The notes beneath the pieces are model-generated. The model was not told the DNA's origin, searched no databases, and worked only from the letters and a program-made list of their open reading frames with translations. Below are positions 7,893-16,287 of a stretch of 49,399 nucleotides of DNA, in pieces. Numbering within the stretch: the first letter of the stretch is position 1; the number at the start of each line of letters is the position of its first letter. The stretch comes from an uncultured Clostridia bacterium (GTDB lineage: Bacteria > Bacillota > Clostridia > Oscillospirales > Ruminococcaceae). The stretch covers positions 1 through 49,399 of the forward strand of contig CAMWRN010000001.1 of assembly GCA_947176675.1 (NCBI GenBank), read 5' to 3'. The position numbers and the translations under genes are program-made.

Positions 7893-10469
7893 TTGTATAA
7901 CGACGAAAATTCAAAGGTAATTCAGGTCGATATCGAAAACGAAATGAAAAAATCGTTTCTGGAATATTCAATGTCGGTAATTGTTGCAAGAGCTTTGCCC
8001 GACGTTCGAGACGGTCTGAAGCCAGTTCACAGGCGTATCATCTACACCATGAACGACGCGGGAAACACTGCCGAAAAGCCTTACCGAAAGTGCGCCTACA
8101 CTGTCGGCGAGGTTCTTGGTAAATATCACCCCCACGGAGACGCTTCGGTTTACGACGCTCTTGTGCGCCTTGCTCAGCCGTTTTCTTTAAGGTATCCGCT
8201 TGTTGACGGTCACGGAAACTTCGGTTCTATGGACGGAGATCCTCCGGCAGCTTACCGTTATACCGAGGCAAGAATGGCTAAAATGGCAGGAGAAATGCTT
8301 GCGGACATCGGCAAGGACACGATACCTTATCAGTCAAACTATGACGATACTCACAAAGAACCCGAAGTTCTGCCGTCAAGGTTTCCCAACGTTTTGGTAA
8401 ACGGTTCGGTTGGTATTGCCGTAGGTATGGCTACCAATATCCCACCGCATAACCTTAACGAGGCTGTAGGCGCTATTCAGTCCATGATAAAAAATCCCGA
8501 CATAACAGTTGAGGAGCTTATGGAGCATGTCAAGGGACCCGATTTCCCCACAGGCGGTATTATTATGGGACGGGCAGGTATCCGTTCAGCATACGCTACG
8601 GGAAAGGGAAAGATAACTCTCCGCGCACGTGCCGAGATAGAGGAAATAAAAGGCAGACAGTGTATTATTGTTACGGAAATTCCTTACATGGTAAACAAGG
8701 CTACTCTTGTGGAAAGAATAGCTTTTCTTGCAAAGGAAAAGCGTGTTGACGGAATCCACTTTGTCCGCGACGAATCGGATAAAGAGCATGCGGTAAGAAT
8801 TGTTGTGGAGCTTAAAAAGGACGCTGTTCCGCAGATAGTTCTCAACAAACTTTACGCTTATACCGACCTCCAGAATACAGTCGGAGTAAATATGTTGGCC
8901 CTTGTACGCGGCGAGCCTAAGGTTCTGACTTTAAAGCAGATGCTTCATGAGTATATCGAATTTCAGGTTGAGGTTATCCGCCGCCGAACCGAGTTCGACC
9001 TCCGCAAGGCAAAGGAGCGCGCTCACATTTTAGAGGGCTTGATGATAGCGGTGGACAACATTGAGGAAGTTGTTAAGATATGCCGTACATCAAAGGACGC
9101 TGCGGAAATAAAATCCCGCCTTATTGAGCGGTTCGGTATCAGCGAGGCTCAGGCGGACGCTATAGCTCAGATGAGACTTGTTCAGCTCTCAGGTCTGGAA
9201 CGTCAGAAGCTTGAGGAAGAGCTTGCGGCTCTTCATGAAAAGATAAAGGAATTCACCGAGATACTTGCAAGTCATGAAAAAATGATGGGAATTGTTTCGG
9301 ACGAGCTTGAAATCATCAAAAACAAATTCGGCGACGCGAGAAGAACTTCTATAGAAAACATTACCGGAGAAGTGGACGTTGAGGATCTTATTCCCGAAGA
9401 AAACTGCGTTGTTACCTATACCAATATCGGCTATATCAAACGTCAGCCCGTAAGCGTCTATAAAATTCAGAATCGCGGCGGCAAGGGTGTTTCGGGTATG
9501 AAACAGCGCGAAGAAGATTACGTTGAGGAAATGTTTATCAGTTCCACTCACGATAACGTGCTGTTCATTACCAACAAGGGAAATATGTACAAGCTGAAAT
9601 GCTTTGAGATTCCCGAGGGATCGAAGCAGTCCAGAGGTCTTAACATTGTCAATATGCTTCCTCTCGGCGAGGGTGAAAAGCTTGCGGCAATGATAAAGAC
9701 CGAGGACTTTAACGAGGGTAAGTACCTTATTATGGTAACGAAAAACGGTAAGATCAAACGTACCTCCTTGAACGCCTATAAGAACGTCCGCAAAAATGGT
9801 CTTATTGCGATAGGTCTTGACGAGGGCGACGAGATAGCGGGAGTTCGTCTTACCGACGGAAACGCTCAGGTGATAGTTGCAACAAAAATGGGTATGGCTA
9901 TCAGGATCGAGGAGAAAAATATCCGCGCTATGTCCCGTTCTGCTCATGGTGTAAAGGCTATTAAGCTTCGCAGCGGCGACAGTGTTGTTTCCATTGCAAG
10001 AGTCCGTGAGGGAGCGTCTGTCCTTACCGTTACCGACAAGGGCAACGGCAGACGTGTAGAGCTGGACTCATACCGTATCCAAAACAGAGGCGGCTTCGGA
10101 CTGCTTAACTATAAGACCTCTGAGGAAAAGGGTTATGTCTGCGGTATAAAGGTAGTCGACGAAGAGGATGATATCATTATGATATCAAGCGACGGTGTAA
10201 TAATCCGTATCCGCGCAAAGGATATACGCGTTATGGGACGTTACGCAACCGGAGTTCGTTTGATGAGAGTTTCGGGAGATGTTAAGGTTGTCTCGTTCAC
10301 AAGAGCGGAGCACGATGACGAAGCCGAAACTGCCGTTGTTGAAGAACCTTCCGCAGAGGAGCTTGAAGCCGAGATGGCAGAAGCTGCAAAGGCGGAATCA
10401 TCCGAGGTCATAACCGATGAAGAACCCGACGACGCAGATGAAGCAGAAAAAACTGATAACGAAGAATAA
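7893..10469 (+). CDS. gyrA: DNA gyrase subunit A
   Basis: GyrA is the DNA-cleaving subunit of gyrase. The 858-residue protein has the winged-helix/tower core with the quinolone-resistance region, including HPHGDASVYDALVRLAQ and the catalytic Tyr in AAYRYTEARM. Then comes the six-bladed beta-pinwheel with the GyrA box QNRGGKG, and an acidic Glu/Ala-rich tail of ~60 residues. The start is probably TTG 7893 (CAGGAG ~9 nt upstream). TTG 7884, three codons earlier, is too close to that ribosome binding site. Confidence 0.97.
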   Translation: MYNDENSKVIQVDIENEMKKSFLEYSMSVIVARALPDVRDGLKPVHRRIIYTMNDAGNTAEKPYRKCAYTVGEVLGKYHPHGDASVYDALVRLAQPFSLRYPLVDGHGNFGSMDGDPPAAYRYTEARMAKMAGEMLADIGKDTIPYQSNYDDTHKEPEVLPSRFPNVLVNGSVGIAVGMATNIPPHNLNEAVGAIQSMIKNPDITVEELMEHVKGPDFPTGGIIMGRAGIRSAYATGKGKITLRARAEIEEIKGRQCIIVTEIPYMVNKATLVERIAFLAKEKRVDGIHFVRDESDKEHAVRIVVELKKDAVPQIVLNKLYAYTDLQNTVGVNMLALVRGEPKVLTLKQMLHEYIEFQVEVIRRRTEFDLRKAKERAHILEGLMIAVDNIEEVVKICRTSKDAAEIKSRLIERFGISEAQADAIAQMRLVQLSGLERQKLEEELAALHEKIKEFTEILASHEKMMGIVSDELEIIKNKFGDARRTSIENITGEVDVEDLIPEENCVVTYTNIGYIKRQPVSVYKIQNRGGKGVSGMKQREEDYVEEMFISSTHDNVLFITNKGNMYKLKCFEIPEGSKQSRGLNIVNMLPLGEGEKLAAMIKTEDFNEGKYLIMVTKNGKIKRTSLNAYKNVRKNGLIAIGLDEGDEIAGVRLTDGNAQVIVATKMGMAIRIEEKNIRAMSRSAHGVKAIKLRSGDSVVSIARVREGASVLTVTDKGNGRRVELDSYRIQNRGGFGLLNYKTSEEKGYVCGIKVVDEEDDIIMISSDGVIIRIRAKDIRVMGRYATGVRLMRVSGDVKVVSFTRAEHDDEAETAVVEEPSAEELEAEMAEAAKAESSEVITDEEPDDADEAEKTDNEE

Positions 10470-10476
10470 AAAATAT

Positions 10477-10500
10477 CTCCCGCCTATTAAATGGCGGGAG
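10477..10500 (+). terminator. Hairpin after gyrA
   Basis: CTCCCGCC (10477-10484), an 8-nt loop and GGCGGGAG (10493-10500) form a perfect stem just after the gyrA stop. The following T-tract is weak (AATTCTTAAT), so it may be a leaky terminator or an mRNA-stabilising hairpin before the DinB-like gene. Confidence 0.6.
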
Positions 10501-10525
10501 AATTCTTAATATTTAGAAAGGAAAA

Positions 10526-11032
10526 ATGCGTATGAACAAGCTGTGTTCCATGCTGAAAAAGCAAGTTATGCCGAATTTTATCAACCTTGAAACAGCAATA
10601 AAAACTTATGACAGAAATGCACTTGTTTGCGGCTCCCCCGCTTGGAGGTATGTTTATCACACAATTCATTCGGCTGATAAATGGTTTTTCAACCCATTTA
10701 TCTTTGATGAACCGTCTTTCCACAGGGACGGCATGGATAATCCCGACAACCCATGCGATATTATTCTTACTGATAATGATTTGTTGGAATACCTTGAAAA
10801 AGTCCGCGACAAAACTTTGGACTATATTGATTCCCTTACTGATGAAATGCTGCTTGAATGTCCAGAAAATTGTACCTACGCACGGTTTGAGCTTGCACTT
10901 ATGCAGTTCAGACATATCTCTCTGCATATTGGTATGCTGAACGCTCTTACTATTGAAAGGACCGGGAGATTTCCTCTGACTGTAGGCGCGAACGGATATG
11001 ACAGACTGAAAAACGGGCTTTTTGACGAATGA
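10526..11032 (+). CDS. DinB/YfiT-like four-helix protein
   Basis: The 168-residue protein looks like the DinB-like (DUF1569-type) metal-binding four-helix bundle. It has a His near residue 48 in HTIHSADKW and a pair in QFRHISLHIGML near residue 133, which together could form the three-His metal site. Known relatives include thiol-dependent S-transferases and damage-inducible proteins, but the substrate here is unknown. ATG 10526 follows GAAAGGA, and a second ATG at 10532 is also possible. It lies alone between gyrA and the rpsF promoter. Confidence 0.7.
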   Translation: MRMNKLCSMLKKQVMPNFINLETAIKTYDRNALVCGSPAWRYVYHTIHSADKWFFNPFIFDEPSFHRDGMDNPDNPCDIILTDNDLLEYLEKVRDKTLDYIDSLTDEMLLECPENCTYARFELALMQFRHISLHIGMLNALTIERTGRFPLTVGANGYDRLKNGLFDE

Positions 11033-11086
11033 GGATATATCTTTACTTGATTTCTGCACGAAATATCCAAAATTTTCGGAAAACCG

Positions 11087-11115
11087 TTGACAAGCGGTAA
11101 AGCGGGTGTTATAAT
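11087..11115 (+). promoter_or_regulatory. rpsF operon promoter
   Basis: A perfect sigma-A consensus: TTGACA (11087-11092), a 17-bp spacer and TATAAT (11110-11115). It would start transcription near 11122 and drive rpsF-ssb-rpsR. Confidence 0.85.
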
Positions 11116-11121
11116 AATATG

Positions 11122-11160
11122 GTATCCTCGTCCGCGGAAGGTCGTGGACGTAATCCAAGA
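11122..11160 (+). promoter_or_regulatory. Candidate S6:S18 leader element of rpsF mRNA
   Basis: The short rpsF leader contains a CGTCC/GGACG hairpin (arms 11129-11133 and 11146-11150) with a CCG trinucleotide at its base and a GG-rich loop. S6:S18 autoregulatory leaders in many bacteria use a hairpin exposing CCG that mimics their 16S rRNA site. The match is by general form only. Confidence 0.4.
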
Positions 11161-11174
11161 GGAGGTGTTTTAAA

Positions 11175-11465
11175 ATGGCTAAAATCAGTGAAGCTTATGA
11201 GACCATGGCGGTTTACAGCCTGAAAAACGGTGAGGACGGCGTTAAGGCTCTTAACGACAAGTTCAAGGCGCTTATCGAGGCTAACGGTACTATGGAATCC
11301 GTTGACGAATGGGGCAAGAGAAAGCTTGCTTACGAGATCGACGATCAGGCAGAGGGCTACTATGTGCTTTACACATTTACAAGCAAGCCCGATTTCCCCG
11401 CTGAGCTCGACCGTGTATTCAAGATCACGGACGGCGTTATGCGTTCGCTTACCACAGTAAGATAA
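11175..11465 (+). CDS. rpsF: 30S ribosomal protein S6
   Basis: S6 binds the platform of the small subunit together with S18. The 96-residue product has the family fold, with YETMAVYSL at the start and the WGKRKLAYEI and YYVLYTF segments. It starts at ATG 11175 after an AGAGGAGGTG ribosome binding site. It is the first gene of the rpsF-ssb-rpsR operon. Confidence 0.97.
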   Translation: MAKISEAYETMAVYSLKNGEDGVKALNDKFKALIEANGTMESVDEWGKRKLAYEIDDQAEGYYVLYTFTSKPDFPAELDRVFKITDGVMRSLTTVR

Positions 11466-11485
11466 CGCGGAAAGGGTGTCACTTT

Positions 11486-11998
11486 ATGTTGAATAAAGTT
11501 ATTATCATGGGCAGACTTACTGCCGACCCCGAACTCAGACAGACTCCTTCGGGAGTCTCCAGTTGTCAGATCACCGTTGCTGTGGACAGAAATTACACTC
11601 CGCAGGGCGGCGAAAGACAAACGGATTTTATCACCGTTATCGCTTGGCGGCAGACTGCTGAGTTTATTTCCAGATATTTTGCCAAGGGAAGAATGATCAT
11701 TGTTGAGGGCGGTCTCAGAACCAGAACCTATGACGATAAGCGTTATCCCGATGTGCGTCACTATGTTACCGAAGTTCAGGCTGAAAATGTCATGTTCGGT
11801 GAAACAAAGGCTGCGGCGCAGGCTAACGGAAATTACGCTCCCCAGCAGTTTGCTCAGCCACAGTACAGTCAGCCTGCTCCCGCTCAGAGCGCGCCTCAGT
11901 ACGCTCCGCAGCCTTCTCAGCAAAACGCTCCCGCAGTCTCTTTCGGAGATTTGGGCGACTTTGAGGAAGTTATCGGAGACGGCGACTTACCGTTTTAA
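11486..11998 (+). CDS. ssb: Single-stranded DNA-binding protein
   Basis: SSB coats single-stranded DNA during replication, repair and recombination. The 170-residue protein has an N-terminal OB fold (MLNKVIIMGRLTADPELR, then TDFITVIAWRQTAEF). A Gln/Pro/Ala-rich flexible linker follows (~110-150), then the acidic C-terminal tip ending DLPF that docks partner proteins. It lies between the two genes for the S6/S18 pair, the usual arrangement. Confidence 0.97.
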   Translation: MLNKVIIMGRLTADPELRQTPSGVSSCQITVAVDRNYTPQGGERQTDFITVIAWRQTAEFISRYFAKGRMIIVEGGLRTRTYDDKRYPDVRHYVTEVQAENVMFGETKAAAQANGNYAPQQFAQPQYSQPAPAQSAPQYAPQPSQQNAPAVSFGDLGDFEEVIGDGDLPF

Positions 11999-12054
11999 AC
12001 ACATAATTTTTGTGTGTTTATGCTTAAACCGTGTTTAATTAAGGAGGTTTCACT

Positions 12055-12303
12055 ATGGAAAAGGATAGAGAAAGAGCTCCCCGCGGCGCAAAGAGAACCC
12101 GTAAAAAGGTTTGTATGTTCTGCGCTGACAGGGTTGAGAAAATCGACTATAAGGACGTTGCAAGACTCAAGAAGTGCATGACTGAAAGATCAAAGATTCT
12201 TCCCAGAAGAGTAACAGGTACTTGCGCTTATCATCAGAGAGAGCTTACTTCCGCGATCAAACGTGCAAGATATATTGCGCTTATTCCTTACGTTTCCGAC
12301 TGA
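12055..12303 (+). CDS. rpsR: 30S ribosomal protein S18
   Basis: The 82-residue product carries the S18 core: the KKVCMFCAD start, IDYKDVARLKKC and the final ITGTC-like segment RVTGTCAYHQRELTSAIKRA. The Cys residues (CMFC, C near 41, TGTC) suggest a zinc-binding type of S18. The start follows AAGGAGGTTTCACT, a strong ribosome binding site. It is the last gene of the operon and is followed by an intrinsic terminator. Confidence 0.97.
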   Translation: MEKDRERAPRGAKRTRKKVCMFCADRVEKIDYKDVARLKKCMTERSKILPRRVTGTCAYHQRELTSAIKRARYIALIPYVSD

Positions 12304-12325
12304 TTCGGGATAATATTGAATTCAT

Positions 12326-12356
12326 ATAAGAGTCGCATTGCGGCTCTTATTTTTTA
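12326..12356 (+). terminator. Intrinsic terminator of rpsF-ssb-rpsR
   Basis: ATAAGAGTCGC and GCGGCTCTTAT (12326-12350) pair around an ATT loop with G-T wobble, followed by TTTTTATT. The rest of the gap to the hrcA promoter is AT-rich and without features. Confidence 0.8.
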
Positions 12357-12446
12357 TTAGGGAATTTTTTTAGTTATCGAATTCTTCGTATGTTGTGTTT
12401 GAAATGTTGTTTCCCAAATAAAATTAAAAAATTTTCTCAAAAACCC

Positions 12447-12474
12447 TTGACAAACCCAAAATGCGGTGTATAAT
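12447..12474 (+). promoter_or_regulatory. hrcA-grpE-dnaK-dnaJ promoter
   Basis: TTGACA (12447-12452), a 16-bp spacer and TATAAT (12469-12474). The start of transcription falls inside the CIRCE element, the classical arrangement for HrcA repression. Confidence 0.85.
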
Positions 12475-12478
12475 ATAA

Positions 12479-12505
12479 TTAGCACTCAAAGAAAAAGAGT
12501 GCTAA
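12479..12505. promoter_or_regulatory. CIRCE operator (HrcA binding site)
   Basis: TTAGCACTC (12479-12487), nine bases and GAGTGCTAA (12497-12505) match the CIRCE consensus exactly. HrcA would bind here and repress its own operon until heat or misfolded protein titrates the chaperones. It is the only CIRCE I see in the window. Confidence 0.95.
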
Positions 12506-12561
12506 CACATGATCGGGTCAAGTGCTAATATCCGTAACACCCGCCGATTTTTTTCAAGGAA

Positions 12562-13599
12562 GTGATAGTTCTGCTGGATGAAAGAAAACGCCGTATTCTT
12601 GCTGCGGTCGTTGACGCGTATATCCTCACGGGCGAACCGGTCGGTTCAAAGGCGATTGCCGCTCTGCCGGATATCAGGGTCTCCCCCGCTACGATAAGAA
12701 ATGATATGGCAATGCTTGAACAGCTCGGCTACCTTGAACAGCCTCATACCTCGGCGGGACGTATCCCTACCTACAGCGGCTACCGTCTTTACATCGACGA
12801 GCTTATGAGCGAAAAGACCTTGTCTGAGGAAGAAAAGATTCTCCTTGACAACTGTCTGGACGTTGACGTTCCCACGGCGGACGCTCTTATTGAAAGCGCG
12901 TCAAAGGCTCTCGCCGAGCTTACCCACTGTGCTACGGTGGTGAAAAATGTTGCTCCGAAATTTTCAGTCATTACCAAAGTGGAGCTTATTCCTACGGGCA
13001 GACGTATGTACGTGCTGCTGATGGTGACGTCCTCGGGAAACATTAAAAATAAGGTATGCCGACTGGAATTCGATCTTACTAATGAGCAGATCGAGTTTTT
13101 CAGCCGTTATATGGCTGAAAATCTGCAGGGTGTTACCATTGAGGATCTGGACGGAGACACAATAGACCGTCTTGTGTCCGCTATGGGAGCTTACATGGTT
13201 ACTCTTGCTCCCCTTTTGCAGGGTGTGTGTGAACTTGCGGAGGGTTTCAAGGATAACGAAATAAAGCTCCAGGGCGAGAAAAATCTTCTGGCGAGACAGG
13301 ATATAAATTCCGACCAGATCGTGAAATTTTTCGAGAACAAGAACAAAGTTGTGAAAAATATGCTTGACGACAGCTTTGGCGACTTGCAGGTGCTGTTCGG
13401 AGAGGACGGCGGTTTCATTATCGAAAATTCCAGCATGATCGTCTCGAAGATCAAAAAAGACGGCAAAACTGCCGGTTCGCTGGGCGTTATAGGTCCGATG
13501 AGGCTGGATTACGCGAAAATTATTCCGTATATTGAATACCTCACCGACAGGATAACCGACATAATTTCGGACGATAATGAAGATGATGAGAATAATTAA
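12562..13599 (+). CDS. hrcA: Heat-inducible transcription repressor HrcA
   Basis: HrcA represses class I heat-shock genes via CIRCE. The ~345-residue protein has the N-terminal winged helix (ERKRRILAAVVDAYI, SPATIRNDMAMLEQLGYL, QPHTSAGRIPT) and the GAF-like and C-terminal dimer domains (FIIENSSMIVSKI, GSLGVIGPMRLDY). The start is unsure. GTG 12562 lies inside AAGGAAGTGAT (12556-12566), which looks like the ribosome binding site. A rare CTG start at 12571 or 12574 would fit better and give an N-terminus like (M)LDERKRR. First gene of the operon. Confidence 0.93.
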   Translation: MIVLLDERKRRILAAVVDAYILTGEPVGSKAIAALPDIRVSPATIRNDMAMLEQLGYLEQPHTSAGRIPTYSGYRLYIDELMSEKTLSEEEKILLDNCLDVDVPTADALIESASKALAELTHCATVVKNVAPKFSVITKVELIPTGRRMYVLLMVTSSGNIKNKVCRLEFDLTNEQIEFFSRYMAENLQGVTIEDLDGDTIDRLVSAMGAYMVTLAPLLQGVCELAEGFKDNEIKLQGEKNLLARQDINSDQIVKFFENKNKVVKNMLDDSFGDLQVLFGEDGGFIIENSSMIVSKIKKDGKTAGSLGVIGPMRLDYAKIIPYIEYLTDRITDIISDDNEDDENN

Positions 13600-13632
13600 A
13601 GCATAAGTACAGAGAAAGGAGCTTCCCGAATA

Positions 13633-14223
13633 ATGATAGGCGAGGAAAAGGACAGCTTGAATACAGAGGATACCCCAAAAGAAACAGAGGTCTCTGAAGC
13701 TGCTGAAGAAACGGCAGAGGGAGAGGATACTTCTGGCGGTAAAATTTCAGAAGCAGATGGAGATACAACAGCTGCTCTTGAAGCTAAGATAAAAGCTTTG
13801 GAGGACGCCGCTGCTGCCGACAAGGACAAATATCTGCGGCTTCTTGCGGAATATGACAATTTCCGCAAGCGTTCTGTAAAGGAACGGCTTGACGCTTCTG
13901 CGGACGCTACTGCAAAGGCTGCGCTGGAAGTAATTTCCGTTATAGATAACTTCGAGCGGGCAATGGCTGCTGAGTGTTCCGATGAGGGCTACAAAAAAGG
14001 TGTTGAAATGATCTACGGACAGTTCACCGCGGTGATAAAAAAGCTGGGAGTTGAAGAAATAGACGCTCTCGGCAAGGAATTTGATCCAAATCTCCACAAT
14101 GCTGTAAGTCAGGTGGAGGACGAGAATTTCGGCGAGAACACTGTGTCTCAGGTTTACCAGAAAGGCTACAAGCTGGGCGACAAGGTAATCAGATGCGCTA
14201 TGGTCGTTGTTGCAAATCCGTAA
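13633..14223 (+). CDS. grpE: Nucleotide exchange factor GrpE
   Basis: GrpE releases ADP from DnaK. The 196-residue protein has an acidic low-complexity N-terminus (~1-50), a coiled coil starting near KDKYLRLLAEYDNFRKR, and the C-terminal beta domain with FDPNLHNAVSQVED and the GYKLGDKVIRCAMVVVA ending. ATG 13633 follows AAAGGAG. It lies 33 bp after hrcA. Confidence 0.96.
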   Translation: MIGEEKDSLNTEDTPKETEVSEAAEETAEGEDTSGGKISEADGDTTAALEAKIKALEDAAAADKDKYLRLLAEYDNFRKRSVKERLDASADATAKAALEVISVIDNFERAMAAECSDEGYKKGVEMIYGQFTAVIKKLGVEEIDALGKEFDPNLHNAVSQVEDENFGENTVSQVYQKGYKLGDKVIRCAMVVVANP

Positions 14224-14228
14224 CGGAA

Positions 14229-14255
14229 AACCTGTTCCCTAAAATAAAAATACAT
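14229..14255 (+). repeat. 27-bp repeat before dnaK (copy 1)
   Basis: AACCTGTTCCCTA followed by an AT-rich stretch to ATACAT. It matches 25 of 27 bases with a copy at 16235-16261 before dnaJ. Each copy lies ~25-40 bp upstream of its gene. Function unknown. Confidence 0.7.
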
Positions 14256-14292
14256 TCCAATTTGATAATTGAAAAAAGAAAGGTTGATTTTT

Positions 14293-16146
14293 ATGGCAAA
14301 AATTATAGGTATCGACTTAGGTACAACAAACTCCTGCGTAGCCGTTGTTGAGGGCGGAAACGCGACCGTTATCACCAACGCCGAGGGCGGCAGAACGACT
14401 CCCTCCGTTGTGGGCTTTACAAAAACAGGCGAGCGTCTTGTAGGTCAGGTTGCCAAGAACCAGGCTGTTACAAATGCCGGAAGAACAGTTGCTTCCATAA
14501 AGAGACATATGGGCAGCGATTACAAAGTTGACATCGATGGCAAGAAGTACACTCCTCAAGAGGTTTCCGCTATGATTCTCCAGAAGCTGAAAGCCGACGC
14601 TGAGGCTTATCTCCACGACACAGTTACCGAAGCGGTAATTACAGTTCCCGCATACTTCACCGACGCTCAGAGACAGGCTACAAAAGACGCGGGACAGATC
14701 GCTGGTCTTACGGTAAGACGTATCATCAATGAACCTACGGCTGCGGCTCTTTCCTACGGTATCGACAAGGAAGAGGATCAGACCATTATGGTTTACGACC
14801 TTGGCGGCGGTACGTTCGATGTTTCCATTATCGAAATGGGAGACGGCGTTACAGAGGTTCTTGCAACAGCTGGTAACAACCGTCTGGGCGGCGATGACTT
14901 TGACCAGCGTATCATCAACTGGATGATCGACGAGTTCAAGAAGTCCGACGGAATTGATCTTTCCGGCGACAAGCTTGCAATGCAGAGACTCAAGGACGAG
15001 GCAGAAAAGGCTAAGATCACACTTTCCGCAACTCCCTCTGCTTCGATCTCTATTCCTTATATTACTGCGGACGCGACAGGTCCTAAGCATCTGAGCATGG
15101 AGCTTTCGCAGGCTAAGTTCAACGAGCTTACAAGCGATCTTGTACAGTCCACAATGGGTCCCGTTAAGCAGGCTCTTTCCGATGCTGGTCTGAATCCCTC
15201 CGATATCAAGAAAGTTCTTATGGTAGGCGGTTCGTCCAGAATTCCTGCTGTTCAGGACGCTGTAAAGAGCTTCATGGGTATGGATCCCTTTAAGGGAATT
15301 AACCCTGACGAGTGTGTTGCTCTCGGCGCGGCATATCAGGGCGGTATCCTTTCCGGCGACGTTGACAAAGAAAACGCTGTACTGCTTCTCGACGTTACTC
15401 CCCTTTCTCTCGGTATTGAGACTGCGGGCGGCGTATGCACAAGAATGATCGAAAGAAACACCACAATTCCTACGAAGAAATCACAGGTGTTCTCCACATA
15501 TGCGGACAATCAGACTGCCGTTGATATCAACGTTCTTCAGGGCGAACGTGAATTTGCCAAGGACAACAAGCAGCTGGGCGTGTTCCGTCTTGACGGTATC
15601 GCTCCCGCTCCCAGAGGCGTACCTCAGATCGAGGTAACGTTCGATATTGATGCAAACGGTATTGTAAATGTTTCCGCAAAGGATTTGGGCACAGGCAAGG
15701 AACAGAAAATCTCTATTACAGCTTCCACAAATATGTCCAAGGACGATATTCAGAAAGCTGTTGACGAGGCTGCAAAATACGCCGATGAAGACAAGAAGCG
15801 CAAGGAAGCCGTTGATGCAAAGAATGCGGGCGAGAACATGGTATTCCAGTGTGAAAAGGCTCTCACCGATTTCGGCGACAAGGTTTCCGAAGAGGAAAAG
15901 GCTAATATTCAGTCCAAGATCGACGCTCTCAAGGCTGCCAATGCAACCGACAATACCGATGATATAAAGGCTAAGACCGAGGAGCTTCAGAAGGCTTTCT
16001 ACGAGGTTTCTCAGAAAGTATATCAGGCTGCCGGAGCACAGGCTCAGCAGGACGGTGCTGCTGACATGGGCGGTGAAGCTTCCGGCAATAATGACGGCGG
16101 CAATGACGGTGCGGACTTTGTTGACGCTGATTTCACAGAGAAGTAA
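14293..16146 (+). CDS. dnaK: Chaperone protein DnaK (Hsp70)
   Basis: DnaK is the ATP-driven Hsp70 chaperone. The 617-residue protein starts MAKIIGIDLGTTNSCVAV and carries the actin-like ATPase motifs (VYDLGGGTFDVSI, NEPTAAALSYG, VLMVGGSSRIPAVQ). The substrate domain follows (LLLDVTPLSLGIET), then a helical lid and a Gly/Asn/Asp-rich tail. ATG 14293 follows AAAGG, and an upstream in-frame ATG at 14269 is rejected. Confidence 0.98.
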   Translation: MAKIIGIDLGTTNSCVAVVEGGNATVITNAEGGRTTPSVVGFTKTGERLVGQVAKNQAVTNAGRTVASIKRHMGSDYKVDIDGKKYTPQEVSAMILQKLKADAEAYLHDTVTEAVITVPAYFTDAQRQATKDAGQIAGLTVRRIINEPTAAALSYGIDKEEDQTIMVYDLGGGTFDVSIIEMGDGVTEVLATAGNNRLGGDDFDQRIINWMIDEFKKSDGIDLSGDKLAMQRLKDEAEKAKITLSATPSASISIPYITADATGPKHLSMELSQAKFNELTSDLVQSTMGPVKQALSDAGLNPSDIKKVLMVGGSSRIPAVQDAVKSFMGMDPFKGINPDECVALGAAYQGGILSGDVDKENAVLLLDVTPLSLGIETAGGVCTRMIERNTTIPTKKSQVFSTYADNQTAVDINVLQGEREFAKDNKQLGVFRLDGIAPAPRGVPQIEVTFDIDANGIVNVSAKDLGTGKEQKISITASTNMSKDDIQKAVDEAAKYADEDKKRKEAVDAKNAGENMVFQCEKALTDFGDKVSEEEKANIQSKIDALKAANATDNTDDIKAKTEELQKAFYEVSQKVYQAAGAQAQQDGAADMGGEASGNNDGGNDGADFVDADFTEK

Positions 16147-16167
16147 GCTTTGCAAATAACGGCATGA

Positions 16168-16186
16168 GGGCGGAATTTTTCCGCCC
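16168..16186 (+). terminator. Hairpin between dnaK and dnaJ
   Basis: GGGCGGAA, a TTT loop and TTCCGCCC make a perfect 8-bp stem 22 bp after dnaK. Only a weak T-rich stretch follows, so it probably trims readthrough into dnaJ or protects the dnaK mRNA end. Confidence 0.5.
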
Positions 16187-16234
16187 GAAAGCTGTTTTAA
16201 GACATATTCACATTGTAAATAAATGCGGGACAGT

Positions 16235-16261
16235 AACCTGTTCCCTACAATAAATATACAT
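16235..16261 (+). repeat. 27-bp repeat before dnaJ (copy 2)
   Basis: Second copy of the AACCTGTTCCCTA repeat, 25/27 identical to 14229-14255, placed 26 bp before the dnaJ ATG. Confidence 0.7.
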
Positions 16262-16287
16262 CAAGTCACACGAAAGGAAATGCCCAT

